Positions 25,905 through 35,244 of a stretch of 64,000 bases of DNA are shown here, piece after piece (the stretch's first letter is position 1; every line of letters starts with the position of its first letter). The stretch lies in the NCBI RefSeq assembly GCF_014195505.1, contig NZ_JACIBV010000002.1, positions 434,001 to 498,000 on the forward strand. Reading direction: 5' to 3'. The DNA comes from Nonomuraea dietziae (GTDB lineage Bacteria > Actinomycetota > Actinomycetes > Streptosporangiales > Streptosporangiaceae). The notes beneath the pieces are model-generated. The model did not search any database. It saw only the letters and a program-made list of their open reading frames with translations, and was not told the DNA's origin. The position numbers were made by a program, and so were the translations under genes.

Positions 25905-26099
25905 TTGCCCGGTAACGATCGCGACCGCAGTCCCTGGTACTGGCTGCTGCTGGTGCCCATCGCCGTCCCGTTGATGACGTTCCTGTTCAACGCCGCCGAA
26001 CCCACGCTGTTAGGCTTCCCACTCTTCTACTGGCTCCAGCTCGCCTTCATCATCCTCGGCGTCGCCACGACGACCCTCGTCTACAGGATGACGCGATGA
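25905..26099 (+). CDS. DUF3311 small membrane protein, symporter partner (copy 1)
   Basis: A 64-residue protein with two membrane segments (WYWLLLVPIAVPLMTFLFNA and FPLFYWLQLAFIILGVATT). DUF3311 proteins are usually encoded directly before a sodium:solute symporter and probably act as its small subunit. The TTG start has GGGAGGA four bases upstream, and the stop overlaps the symporter ATG. A second copy is found at 27810. Confidence 0.88.
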   Translation: MPGNDRDRSPWYWLLLVPIAVPLMTFLFNAAEPTLLGFPLFYWLQLAFIILGVATTTLVYRMTR

Positions 26100-27712
26100 A
26101 CCCGGGCGAGCACGTCACCGAGATCGTCATCTTCACCGTTCTGTTCCTGGTGGTCAGCGGCATGGGGTTCGTGGCCGCCCGCTGGCGCAGGCCCCAGGAT
26201 CTGGCGTCGCTGAACGAGTGGGGTCTCGGCGGGCGCAACTTCGGCTCGTGGATCACCTGGTTCCTGGTGGGCGGCGACCTCTACACCGCCTACACCTTCG
26301 TGGCGGTCCCCGCGCTGCTGTTCGGCGCGGGCGCGATGGGGTTCTTCGCCGTGCCGTACACGGTGATCGTCTACCCGCTGGTCTTCCTGGTCCTGATCAG
26401 GCTCTGGTCGGTCTCGCACGTGCACAGCCTGGTCACGCCCGCCGACTTCGTACGGGTGCGGTTCGGCTCGCCGACGCTGGCGCTGCTGGTCGCGATCACC
26501 GGCATCGTGGCGACGATGCCCTACATCGCGTTGCAGCTGATCGGCATCGAGGCGGTGCTGAAGACGATGGGCATCGGCGGCAGCGGGCTGCTGTCGGACC
26601 TGCCGCTGATCATCGCGTTCGTCATCCTGGCCGCCTACACCTACCAGTCGGGGCTGCGGGCGCCGGCGCTGATCGCCTTCGTCAAGGACATCCTGATCTA
26701 CCTGGTCATCCTCGTCGCGGTCATCTACATCCCCGCCAGGCTGGGCGGCTGGGAGGTGATCTTCGGCAGGGCCCAGGAGAAGTTCGCCGCCACGCCCGCG
26801 CAGGGCGACGGCATCCTGCTCAACGCCAACAACCAGCTGCAGTACTTCACGCTGGCACTGGGCTCGGCGCTGGCGCTGTTCCTCTACCCGCACAGCATCA
26901 CCGGCGTGCTGGCCTCCAAGAACCGCAACGTCATCAAGCGCAACATGTCCGCGCTTCCCGCCTACAGCCTGCTGCTCGGCCTGATCGCGCTGCTCGGCTA
27001 CATGGCCATCGCGGCGGGCGTGAAGCCGATCGGCACCGACAACAACACGGTCGTGCCCGTGCTGTTCGACCAGATGTTCCCGGACTGGTTCGCCGGGATC
27101 GCGTTCGCGGCGGTCGGCATCGGGGCGCTCGTCCCCGCGGCCATCATGTCGATCGCCGCGGCCAACCTGTTCACCCGCAACATCTACCGCGAGTACATCA
27201 ACCCGCAGGCCACCGACGCCCAGGAGGCGGGCGTCAGCAAGCTCACCTCGCTGGTGGTGAAGGTGGGCGCGGTGCTGTTCATCCTGCTCATCGACCCGCA
27301 GTTCTCCATCGACCTGCAGCTCATCGGCGGCGTGATCATCCTGCAGACGCTGCCGTCGGTGGCCATCGGGCTGTTCACGCGGTGGTTCCACAAGGTGGGG
27401 CTGATCGCGGGCTGGGTCGCGGGCATGGGCGGCGGGCTCGTCCTGCTCTACAACATCTCCAACCCGGCGATCAAGCACGCGCACTTCGGCGGCTCGGCGT
27501 TCCCGCTGGAGAAGCTCGGCTTCGACACCAAGATGACGATCTACGCGGGCTTCCTCGCGCTGCTGCTCAACCTGATCGTGGCCGTCGCGGCGACGCTCAT
27601 CGCGAGGGCGGCCAAGGTGCCCGACGGCCCCGACGGCACCAGCCCCGACCACTTCACCGCCGACGAGGGCGATCCGCGAGTCAAGGATCTGGAACTCGAG
27701 TCATCCACGTAA
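26096..27712 (+). CDS. Sodium:solute symporter, MctP-like (copy 1)
   Basis: A 538-residue SSS-family permease with about 13 membrane spans. Family motifs include GLGGRNFGSWITWFLVGGDL near residue 41, SVSHVHSLVTPADFVRVRFG and AAYTYQSGLRAPALIAFVKD. It resembles the monocarboxylate uptake permease MctP, so pyruvate, lactate, acetate or alanine is a likely substrate. The ATG overlaps the stop of the DUF3311 gene. It is highly similar to the second copy at 28016, which points to duplication. Confidence 0.9.
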   Translation: MNPGEHVTEIVIFTVLFLVVSGMGFVAARWRRPQDLASLNEWGLGGRNFGSWITWFLVGGDLYTAYTFVAVPALLFGAGAMGFFAVPYTVIVYPLVFLVLIRLWSVSHVHSLVTPADFVRVRFGSPTLALLVAITGIVATMPYIALQLIGIEAVLKTMGIGGSGLLSDLPLIIAFVILAAYTYQSGLRAPALIAFVKDILIYLVILVAVIYIPARLGGWEVIFGRAQEKFAATPAQGDGILLNANNQLQYFTLALGSALALFLYPHSITGVLASKNRNVIKRNMSALPAYSLLLGLIALLGYMAIAAGVKPIGTDNNTVVPVLFDQMFPDWFAGIAFAAVGIGALVPAAIMSIAAANLFTRNIYREYINPQATDAQEAGVSKLTSLVVKVGAVLFILLIDPQFSIDLQLIGGVIILQTLPSVAIGLFTRWFHKVGLIAGWVAGMGGGLVLLYNISNPAIKHAHFGGSAFPLEKLGFDTKMTIYAGFLALLLNLIVAVAATLIARAAKVPDGPDGTSPDHFTADEGDPRVKDLELESST

Positions 27713-27765
27713 CGAATTTAGGCCAAACCGTAACAAGGTTATGTGCTGTGGTTAAAACCTCCGGA

Positions 27766-27784
27766 ACGTTAGTGTGCGTGCAAC
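27766..27784 (+). promoter_or_regulatory. Conserved promoter motif of symporter cassette 2
   Basis: ACGTTAGTGTGCGTGCAAC lies 25 bases before the second DUF3311 start. It matches the motif at 25870-25887 with few changes, although the rest of the intergenic sequence differs. Confidence 0.5.
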
Positions 27785-27809
27785 TTCTTTCGTTCCGGAG
27801 GGTGATCAC

Positions 27810-28019
27810 TTGTCCAGCCCCGAAACCGGGCAGGAGCGCGGCGACCGCAGTCCGTGGAACTGGCTGCTGTTCGTGCCGATCGTGCTGCCGCTGCTGACGT
27901 TCCTGTTCAACTCCGACGAGCCCAGGGTGGCGGGCTTCCCGCTGTTCTACTGGCTCCAGCTGGCCTTCATCGTCGTCGGCGTCGTCTGCACGACGATCGT
28001 CTACAGGATGACCAAGTGA
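27810..28019 (+). CDS. DUF3311 small membrane protein (copy 2)
   Basis: A 69-residue paralogue of the protein at 25905, with two membrane segments (WNWLLFVPIVLPLLTFLF and FYWLQLAFIVVGVVCTTIVY). The TTG has GGAGGG eight bases upstream. The N-terminus is longer and more polar than in copy 1 (SSPETGQERGDRS). Its stop overlaps the GTG of the second symporter. Confidence 0.88.
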   Translation: MSSPETGQERGDRSPWNWLLFVPIVLPLLTFLFNSDEPRVAGFPLFYWLQLAFIVVGVVCTTIVYRMTK

Positions 28020-29632
28020 GCGGCCAGCACACGACCGAGCTGGTCGTCTTCGTCGCCCTCTTCCTGGTGGTCAGCGGCATGGGCTTCGTGGCCGCCAAGT
28101 GGCGCAGGCCCAAGGACATCGAGAGCCTGCACGAGTGGGGTCTGGGTGGCCGCAACTTCGGCACCTGGATCACCTGGTTCCTGGTGGGCGGCGACCTCTA
28201 CACCGCCTACACCTTCGTGGCCGTCCCCGCCCTGGTCTTCGGCGCCGGCGCGCTCGGCTTCTACGCGCTGCCGTACACGGTGGTGGTCTACCCGCTGGTC
28301 TTCCTCGTGCTGGCGCGCATGTGGTCGGTCTCGCACGTGCACGGGTTCGTCACGCCCGCCGACTTCGTCAGGGCCAGGTTCGGCTCGCCGACGCTGGCGC
28401 TGGTGATCGCGATCACCGGCATCGTGGCGACGATGCCTTACATCGCGCTGCAGCTGGTCGGCATCGAGGCGGTGCTGAAGGCGATGGGCATCACCGGGCA
28501 CCTGCCGATCATCATCGCGTTCGCCATCCTGGCGGCCTACACCTACCAGTCGGGCCTGCGCGCGCCCGCGCTGATCGCCTTCGTCAAGGACACGCTGATC
28601 TACATCGTGATCCTGGCCGCTGTCATCTACATCCCGGCCAAGCTGGGCGGGTGGGGCAGCATCTTCGACGCGGCGGCGGAAAAGTTCGCCAAGACCCCCG
28701 CGCCGGGCGACGGCATCCTGCTCAACGCCAACAACCAGCTGCAGTACATCACGCTGGCCTTCGGCTCGGCGCTGGCGCTGTTCCTGTACCCGCACAGCCT
28801 CACCGGCGTGCTGGCCTCCAAGAACCGCAACGTCATCAAGCGCAACATGTCCGCGCTTCCCGCCTACAGCTTCCTGCTCGGCCTGATCGCGCTGCTGGGC
28901 TTCATGGCGATCGCGGCGGGCGTCAAGCCCATCGTCAACCCCGAGACCGGCAAGGGCGACAACAACACAGTCGTGCCGGTGCTGTTCGACCAGATGTTCC
29001 CCGACTGGTTCACCGGCGTCGCCTACGCGGCCATCGGCATCGGCGCCCTGGTGCCCGCGGCCATCATGTCCATCGCGGCCGCCAACCTGTTCACCCGCAA
29101 CATCTACCGCGAGTACCTCAACAAGCAGGCCACCGACGCCCAGGAGGCCAAGGTCTCCAAGCTGGTCTCGCTCGTGGTCAAGGTCGGCGCGGTGCTGTGC
29201 ATCCTGCTGCTCGACCCGCAGTTCTCCATCGACCTGCAGCTCATCGGCGGCGTGGTCATCCTGCAGACCCTTCCGTCGGTCGCGCTGGGCCTCTACACCC
29301 GCTGGTTCCACAAGGGCGGCCTCATCGCGGGCTGGGCGACCGGCCTGGCTGCGGGCATGTGGATGCTCTACCTGATCCCGAACCCGGCCAACGGCAAGCT
29401 GCACTTCGGGGGCTCGGCCTTCCCGCTGGCCAACTTCGGCTTCGACACCAAGGCCACGCTGTACGCGGGCGTCATCGCGCTGACGGTCAACCTGGTGGTC
29501 GCCGCCCTGGCCACCCTGATCTTCCGCGCCGCCAAGGTCGCCGACGGCGAGGACGCCACCTCCCGCGGCGACTACTTCGCCGACGAGGGCGACCCCAAGG
29601 TCAAGGACCTCGACCTGTCGGGGGCGCACTGA
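28016..29632 (+). CDS. Sodium:solute symporter, MctP-like (copy 2)
   Basis: A 538-residue paralogue of the symporter at 26096, nearly identical in the core motifs. It differs mainly in two short spots: a shorter loop after MGITG and a small insertion (NPETGKGD) near residue 305. The GTG start is coupled to the DUF3311 gene by GTGA. Two coexisting copies suggest different substrates, affinities or expression. A strong hairpin at 29648-29683 follows the stop by 15 bases. Confidence 0.9.
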   Translation: MSGQHTTELVVFVALFLVVSGMGFVAAKWRRPKDIESLHEWGLGGRNFGTWITWFLVGGDLYTAYTFVAVPALVFGAGALGFYALPYTVVVYPLVFLVLARMWSVSHVHGFVTPADFVRARFGSPTLALVIAITGIVATMPYIALQLVGIEAVLKAMGITGHLPIIIAFAILAAYTYQSGLRAPALIAFVKDTLIYIVILAAVIYIPAKLGGWGSIFDAAAEKFAKTPAPGDGILLNANNQLQYITLAFGSALALFLYPHSLTGVLASKNRNVIKRNMSALPAYSFLLGLIALLGFMAIAAGVKPIVNPETGKGDNNTVVPVLFDQMFPDWFTGVAYAAIGIGALVPAAIMSIAAANLFTRNIYREYLNKQATDAQEAKVSKLVSLVVKVGAVLCILLLDPQFSIDLQLIGGVVILQTLPSVALGLYTRWFHKGGLIAGWATGLAAGMWMLYLIPNPANGKLHFGGSAFPLANFGFDTKATLYAGVIALTVNLVVAALATLIFRAAKVADGEDATSRGDYFADEGDPKVKDLDLSGAH

Positions 29633-29647
29633 CCTTGCCGGTGTCCT

Positions 29648-29683
29648 GAAAGGGGATGAGTATCCCGGTACTCATCCCCTTTC
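29648..29683. promoter_or_regulatory. 15-bp hairpin/palindrome: symporter terminator and likely operator of the next operon
   Basis: GAAAGGGGATGAGTA, loop TCCCGG, TACTCATCCCCTTTC is a perfect 15-bp stem after the symporter stop. Its core TGAGTATCCCGGTACTCA (29657-29674) is repeated upstream of the CHAT-TPR gene. The core ends 34 bp before the ATG at 29709, and a TACGAT box at 29695 could be the -10. Both roles are possible at once. Confidence 0.65.
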
Positions 29684-29708
29684 GTCGTCTCGCTCCTACG
29701 ATGGCGCC

Positions 29709-29999
29709 ATGGATCGGGCGAGAGCGGTCACCATCCTGCGGGCGATCTCCGGCTACCAGTTGTCCGAGGGCCGTTGGGCGCGCGTCGACCGGGCGCTGCG
29801 CGCGCTGGAGGAGGCGGCGCGCTCGGGCGACCAGCGGGCCGCGGCGCTGGCCGTCAGGGACCTGGATCTGGTCGGCCCCGTGCGGCTGAGGAACAGGCAC
29901 GGCGACCCGCCGAGGAGGCCGATCCCCGAGGAGACCAGGGAGCGGCTGAACCGGCTCGTCGTCGAGTTCGAGGAGCGGGAGCCCGCCGAGGATGGATGA
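29709..29999 (+). CDS. Small CATRA-type system-associated protein
   Basis: A 96-residue soluble, charged, mainly helical protein (AISGYQLSEGRWARVDRALR, then DQRAAALAVRDLDLVG). It is the first gene of the unit with the membrane protein, overlapping it by eight bases. From memory, small proteins of this kind beside a CHAT/TPR protein are named CATRA-system-associated in public annotation. I could not verify this. Role unknown; perhaps an adaptor or inhibitor of the CHAT protease. Confidence 0.65.
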   Translation: MDRARAVTILRAISGYQLSEGRWARVDRALRALEEAARSGDQRAAALAVRDLDLVGPVRLRNRHGDPPRRPIPEETRERLNRLVVEFEEREPAEDG

Positions 30000-31437
30000 G
30001 CGGGCGCTGGTCGTCCACGTCTTCGCGCCCGTCTCCGGCTGCGGCGAGCAGCTGACCGCGCTGTGGGAGCGACTGGGCGAGGGCCTGGGCATGACGTGGT
30101 CCATCCCGGAGCTCGGCCCCTACCGGCTGGACCTGGACGAGCCGCCGCGCGGGCCCGTGCTGGCCGCGCGCCGGTCTCGCTCCCGGGAGGAGATCGTCGA
30201 GGCCGTCGTACGGCGCAGGCACGACGCGCTGGCGCTGACGGTCGGCATGTCTCCGCCGGCACGGGACGGGGTGGACTGGCGCGAGCTGGAGGAGCGCTGG
30301 ACCCGGACGGCCGATGACCTGCCGGCGTGGGCACTGGGCGAGGCGCGCCTGTTCACCGGTGTCGCCCCCGACCTCACGGCCCCTCCCTCCGAGGCTCCTC
30401 ACGGCTTTCCTCTGTCGCAGCTGGAGGGCACGGCGCTGCTGGTCGACGGGCACACGGCCGTGTGGGAGCAGCAGGGAGCCGACGACCGCCTCACGCGCAG
30501 GCTGCTGGTGATCAGCGCGGTGCGCCGGCAGGACGACTCGGAGGCGTGGATGTGGACGCCGGGAGGCGCCTCCGTCCCGCCTCTCACCCTCCACCTGCTG
30601 CACGCCGCGAAGGTCAGGCACCAGCTGCGGCAGCGCGACCGCTTCGACGCCGACGAGGTGCTGCGGCGCGCCGACGAGACGCTGCGCGAGCGGCACAGGG
30701 CCTCCTCCGACGACCCCGCCGAGCGGCTGCTGGAGGTCAGGCGGCGGCTGTCGGGCCTGCTGTCCGGCCCTGACGGGCTGACCTGGGCGACGACGCTGCT
30801 GCGGGAGATGGAGCGCACCGTGCGCATCGCCGAGGCCAACCTGCGCCCCTCGACGAGGCTGGCGGCCACGCCTGGCCCCTTCCGCGACGACCTGGAGCTG
30901 GCCGCCTGGCTGGGCCAGCGGCTCGATGACGACCTGCTCTACCTCGAAGCGGCCAGGGAGCGGGTGCGCGATGGGCTCACCGAGGCGGTCCAGGCGGCCG
31001 AGGAGGCGGTGCAGGACCGGCGCGAACGGCTGCAGCGCCGCCAGGAGGAGCTCCAGCGCCACCGCGAGCGGCTCAACCTGTTGCAGGCAGCCGTGGTGGG
31101 CGCGGCGCTCATGGTGCTGGCCGCGATCCAGGCCTTCGGCTACCGGGTGCCGCTGCCGGGCTCCGTCACACCGGCGGTGATCGCCACACTGGGCTCGCTC
31201 GCGCTGCTGCTGGCCACGGTCACACTCTGGACGGCGGGCGAACCCGGCGCCCCCGCACAGCGCTGGACGCGCCTGGCCATCAGGGGATCGGCCGGGATGG
31301 CGTGCGCGGCCCTGGCCTGGGTGGGCTGCGCGCTCGCCTTCCATCTCGCCACGGGCACGGCCGCCCCGCCCGTCTGGACGGCGGGGCTGGCCGCGCCCGC
31401 GTTCGTCCTCGGGGCGTGGGCGGTCAGGCTCCGCTGA
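29992..31437 (+). CDS. CATRA-type membrane protein with coiled coil
   Basis: A 481-residue protein. The N-terminal 200 residues form a soluble alpha-beta domain (VVHVFAPVSGCGEQLTALWE). A helical region and a coiled coil rich in Glu and Arg follow (RERLQRRQEELQRHRERLNL near residue 345). Four membrane segments end the protein (AAVVGAALMVLAAIQAFG, VIATLGSLALLLATVTLW, GMACAALAWVGCALAFHL and AGLAAPAFVLGAWAV). Its convergent neighbour is a TPR-CHAT protease 24 bp away. This pairing suits a membrane-anchored sensor or effector of a caspase-like conflict system. The biochemical role is inferred only. Confidence 0.65.
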   Translation: MDERALVVHVFAPVSGCGEQLTALWERLGEGLGMTWSIPELGPYRLDLDEPPRGPVLAARRSRSREEIVEAVVRRRHDALALTVGMSPPARDGVDWRELEERWTRTADDLPAWALGEARLFTGVAPDLTAPPSEAPHGFPLSQLEGTALLVDGHTAVWEQQGADDRLTRRLLVISAVRRQDDSEAWMWTPGGASVPPLTLHLLHAAKVRHQLRQRDRFDADEVLRRADETLRERHRASSDDPAERLLEVRRRLSGLLSGPDGLTWATTLLREMERTVRIAEANLRPSTRLAATPGPFRDDLELAAWLGQRLDDDLLYLEAARERVRDGLTEAVQAAEEAVQDRRERLQRRQEELQRHRERLNLLQAAVVGAALMVLAAIQAFGYRVPLPGSVTPAVIATLGSLALLLATVTLWTAGEPGAPAQRWTRLAIRGSAGMACAALAWVGCALAFHLATGTAAPPVWTAGLAAPAFVLGAWAVRLR

Positions 31438-31461
31438 GCCGGCCGCCGCGGGTGGTCAGCG

Positions 31462-34400
31462 TCAGGGCCCGATGTGGGTGAAGGGCGCCCACAGGATCGG
31501 CAGGCCGGGGTGCTCCTCCCGCAGGGCGCGCACGGCCACGTGGAGGCCGAGGGCGGCGGCTCGCGGGTCGGGAGGCCTGGTCCCGCCGCCGGTCATCATC
31601 GCGTAGACCGCCTCGGCCACCACGGGCGCGTGGCGGTCGGCGATCGGCCACAGCGAGCCGATCACGCTGGGATAGCCGGCCAGCTGGACCGTGGCGGCCA
31701 GGCTGACGCACTCGTCGGCCAGCACGTCGCCGCCGCGGGAGGTCTCGCATCCGCTGAGGAAGGCGAACTCGGCCCGCTCCAGCCGGGCCGTGGCCAGCTC
31801 CCTGACCGTGAGCGGCCCGTCGTGCAGCAGCAGCCGTCCCTGCGACGGGTCGCCGGGATCCTGTTCGGCGTGGCAGGCGAAGTGCGCCCACGGGCTGGCG
31901 GCCAGGGCGTCGAGGACGGCCTGCCGTACCGCCGAGGGTCCTTCCAGGCAGATCGCGCCGGGCAGCAGCCGCCTGACGACCTCGCTCTCACGGGCGACGC
32001 CAGGCAGGTCGTCGGCGCCCGGCGTGCTGGGCAGGGCGACCAGCAGCGGGCGGCCCTGCGCGGTCGGCGCCGCCTGCTCACGGGCGTGGATGAGCGCGCG
32101 CAGGGTCGGGGTGACCGAGGAGGCGGCGACGTCGACGGTGATCGCGGGCAGAGGCAGCAGCGACAGCGCGCCCGTGGGGCACCACCACAGGCGCGGCCAC
32201 GTCGCGCCTGGCAGGGGCGGCGCGCCGAGTAAGGCGAGCACCGGGCGGCCGATCACCTCGGTGAGCCAGTCCAGGGCCGCGGGTACCCGCTCCAGCAGCT
32301 CGGGGTCGGGGTCGTCGTCGTGGGCGTAGGCCCCGACCGCCTCGACGAAGCCTGCCGCCCGCTCGGCGACCTCCTGCGCGCCCAGCCCGGGCAGCGGAAC
32401 CAGCGTGACGCCTTCGGCGGTGACGACGAGCGCGTCGCAGCGGTACCTGCTGACGTTGACCACCACCACCGGCCCCTCGGCCGCGGCGGCGCGCAGGTCG
32501 GCGAACGGCGGCGGCCGCAGGAAGTCCGCCAGCCCCGGTAGCGCGCGGATCGCGGCCAGCGTCTCCTCCCTCTCGCGGGCCAGCACGTGCCGCCTGTCGA
32601 GATCTTCGACGGTGTCGAGTCCGTCCTGGATCTCCGCCAGGCGGTCGGCGAGGGCGGGAGCGGCCACGCGCAGAGCGTCGTGTCGCGGGCGCGCGTCGAT
32701 GATCTGGGCGAGCAGGACGCCCCTGCCCTGCTCCAGCAGCTCGATCGCCAGTTCCGGACGGCCGGCGGCGATCGCGCAGGCGGCCGCGTCGCTGGCCAGC
32801 CCCTGGAACCCCGACAGGGCCCGCTCCTGTTCCTGGCGGCGCATGCCGCGCCAGGCGGCGGCGTCGAGCAGGCCCACCGCGGTCGCGAAGGCCAGGACGG
32901 CGGCGGCGGGTCCCTCGTGCTCGGCGACGAACTCGCCCCAGTGCTTGGCCACCCCCGCCCGCCAGGCGGGGGCGGCGGTCTCGACGGAGGCGGCCGCGGC
33001 GAACTCCCGCGCCGCCTGTTCACGGTCGCGCTCGTCGCCCGAGCGCCGCCACCGGTCGGCCAGCGCCTGCGCCAGGTGGTAGCGCGTGATCGACAGCACC
33101 GGCTCGTCCTCCGCCGCGCCCGCGGCGGCGCCACGCAGCGTGCGGATCGCGCCGTCGAGGTGCCGTCCCCTGCCGGTCATGGCGGCGCGCACGTGCAGCG
33201 CGGTGCCCAGCTGACCCGCCGCGCGGGCTCTGTCGAACTCGCCTCGGGGGCTCCTGTCCAGGACCTCCCGCAGGATGGCGATCGCCTCGTCCAGCAGTTC
33301 GCCCTGCCTGAGCCTGCGCCGCTCGGCCAGCTCGGCGGCCGGCGGCTCCTCACCCCTCAGCAGCGACAGCGCCAGCGCGGCGTACTCCTCCCCCGTGAGG
33401 TCTCCGTCCTGGGCCTGGAAGAAGCGCAGCACCAGCGCGGTTGCCAGGCCCGTGGGCGCCTGGGTGTTGGTGGGCGGCGCCGCGGCGACGGCCTCGCGCA
33501 TGACCGCGACCGCCTCCTCGGGCAGCTCCTGCCGCAGCAGCGCCCTGCCGAGGTTGGTCAGGATCATGTGGCGTTGCAGATGCTCCTTGGGAGCCTCGTC
33601 GAGCGCCTGCCGGTAGAGGGACACCGCCTTCGTCAGGGCGTCCCGCTCGCCGACCCTGTCGAACCGCATGACCAGCACGGTCGCCAGCGACGCGATCCAA
33701 CCACCCCTGTGCGGGTGCAGCGGCGGGGTGGTCGAGACGCACTCGCGCAGCGCGGCGACCGCCGCGTCCAGGTCGGCGGTCGAGCCGGTCACCTCGTGCC
33801 TGCGGCCGAGCGCGCTACCGAGGTTGGCCAGGTACAGCGGCCGGTAGTGATGGCCGGCGGGGGTGGCCTCGACGGCGGCCCTGTGCGAGGCGATCGAGTC
33901 GTCCAGGTCGGCGCGGCCTCCCCAGCGCTCGAAGCGGCCGAACAGCGCCGTGCCAAGACCGGTCAGCGCGATGCCGCGCTCGGCGTGGTCGGGCGCCGTC
34001 TCCCGCACCGCCTGCCGGTAGCAGCCGATCAGCTCGCGCTGGAGGGCGTCGCCGCCCTCGACGCCGTGCTTGAGCGCCAGAGCGTTGGCGAGGTTGACCA
34101 GATAGAGGCCGTGGTCGGGATGGCCGGCAGGCAACGTCTCCACGGCCTGCCTGAGCACGTCGATCATCTCGTCCACGCCGCTCAGGTCGCTCATCCACTC
34201 CATTTTGTGGCCCAGCATCCTGCCGAGATTGGTCAGCACGGCCGCCCGCTCCTTTCCGCTGGGCGGGGCCTCCCTCAGCGCGTCGCGCAGCATCGATATC
34301 GCGCCGTCGATCTCCTCGATCCGGCCCGAGCGCATGGCCTGCTCGACGACGGCTCCTCCCAGGTCGCTCAGGACGGCGGCGCGCAGGTCCGTCCCGATCG

Positions 34401-35211
34401 TGCCCCTCTCCCGCAGGTTCCTGGAGATCTCGCGCAGCTGGTCCAGCTGCTCGTGGTCCAGCGGAGGCAGCTCGCCGTACAGCAGGGCCCCCGCGATGAG
34501 GTGGATCTCCCTGCGCATCGGCTCGGGCACGCCCGGCAGCCCCGCGCGGACGACGTCGAGCGCCCTCCTGAGCTCGTCCTCGGCGCCAGGTTCGTCGCGC
34601 ACCAGCACCAGCGCGGCGGCCAGCTTGGCGGATCTGAAGATCAGGGCGGGGTCGCCCTGCGGCGTGGCCGCCACCGCGGCGCGCAGCTTGGCGGCGTACT
34701 CCCGCGCGTCGGCACGCCTGCCGTCGCGCTCGTAACGGCGGTGGTAGGCCTCGGCGTGGTTGCTGAGGGCCAGCGCCGCCTCCACACTCCTCGGTGGCAG
34801 CAGCGAATCCGCCTCGGCGAACACCTCGATCGCCTGGTCGAGATGGCCAGGCGGGCCGCCCGAGCGGTAGTCGTTGATCAGCGCGATCCCTCTGCTGACG
34901 CGCACCATGCCCGCGGCCGGATGTCCGGGGGGCGCGGCCCGCACCGCCCGCTCCTGCAGGGACAGCGCCTCGCGCAGCAGCGCCTTGTCCTCGCCGTGGT
35001 CGAAGGCCATCGAGAGCGCGTCACCGAGCCCCGACAGGCGTTCGGGGTAGAGGGGGTCGTCCTCGGAGGTGAGCGCGAGCGCCCTGCGGCAGGCCGCGAT
35101 GGCCCGATGCAGCTCCTGCGGCTCACCTTTCTGGGCGTACCTGACCAGGTGGCCCATGGCCAGCGCCGCCGCCATCCGCGCCCGCATCGCTCTGAACCCG
35201 CCCGCGTTCAT
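31462..35211 (-). CDS. TPR-repeat protein with C-terminal CHAT caspase-like protease
   Basis: A 1249-residue protein. Residues 1 to about 880 hold many tetratricopeptide-like repeats of the bacterial long type (GIALTGLGTALFGRFERWGG, DLDAAVAALRECVSTTPPLH). The last 300 residues are a CHAT domain with the catalytic His1114 (HFACHAE) and Cys1155 (FLSGCETSRGG), both intact. CHAT proteins are caspase-like proteases that can be activated by a partner and cut target proteins. It converges on the membrane-protein gene and shares its upstream palindrome, which suggests one regulated system. The trigger and substrate are unknown. Confidence 0.85.
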   Translation of the reverse strand: MNAGGFRAMRARMAAALAMGHLVRYAQKGEPQELHRAIAACRRALALTSEDDPLYPERLSGLGDALSMAFDHGEDKALLREALSLQERAVRAAPPGHPAAGMVRVSRGIALINDYRSGGPPGHLDQAIEVFAEADSLLPPRSVEAALALSNHAEAYHRRYERDGRRADAREYAAKLRAAVAATPQGDPALIFRSAKLAAALVLVRDEPGAEDELRRALDVVRAGLPGVPEPMRREIHLIAGALLYGELPPLDHEQLDQLREISRNLRERGTIGTDLRAAVLSDLGGAVVEQAMRSGRIEEIDGAISMLRDALREAPPSGKERAAVLTNLGRMLGHKMEWMSDLSGVDEMIDVLRQAVETLPAGHPDHGLYLVNLANALALKHGVEGGDALQRELIGCYRQAVRETAPDHAERGIALTGLGTALFGRFERWGGRADLDDSIASHRAAVEATPAGHHYRPLYLANLGSALGRRHEVTGSTADLDAAVAALRECVSTTPPLHPHRGGWIASLATVLVMRFDRVGERDALTKAVSLYRQALDEAPKEHLQRHMILTNLGRALLRQELPEEAVAVMREAVAAAPPTNTQAPTGLATALVLRFFQAQDGDLTGEEYAALALSLLRGEEPPAAELAERRRLRQGELLDEAIAILREVLDRSPRGEFDRARAAGQLGTALHVRAAMTGRGRHLDGAIRTLRGAAAGAAEDEPVLSITRYHLAQALADRWRRSGDERDREQAAREFAAAASVETAAPAWRAGVAKHWGEFVAEHEGPAAAVLAFATAVGLLDAAAWRGMRRQEQERALSGFQGLASDAAACAIAAGRPELAIELLEQGRGVLLAQIIDARPRHDALRVAAPALADRLAEIQDGLDTVEDLDRRHVLAREREETLAAIRALPGLADFLRPPPFADLRAAAAEGPVVVVNVSRYRCDALVVTAEGVTLVPLPGLGAQEVAERAAGFVEAVGAYAHDDDPDPELLERVPAALDWLTEVIGRPVLALLGAPPLPGATWPRLWWCPTGALSLLPLPAITVDVAASSVTPTLRALIHAREQAAPTAQGRPLLVALPSTPGADDLPGVARESEVVRRLLPGAICLEGPSAVRQAVLDALAASPWAHFACHAEQDPGDPSQGRLLLHDGPLTVRELATARLERAEFAFLSGCETSRGGDVLADECVSLAATVQLAGYPSVIGSLWPIADRHAPVVAEAVYAMMTGGGTRPPDPRAAALGLHVAVRALREEHPGLPILWAPFTHIGP

Positions 35212-35244
35212 GGCTCCAGAGTGCCGTCGAGAGGCCCGACGCGC

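Noticed and set aside
26081-27652. Long minus-strand frames opposite both symporter genes (also 28001-29629)
   Set aside because: They mirror each other only because the symporters are duplicated. Composition is Asp/Arg/Gly/Gln repeats with no plausible domain.
29992-31437. Reading the membrane protein as a sensor kinase or transporter
   Set aside because: No kinase, HAMP or transporter motifs. The coiled coil plus four C-terminal spans and the CHAT neighbour fit a conflict-system component better.
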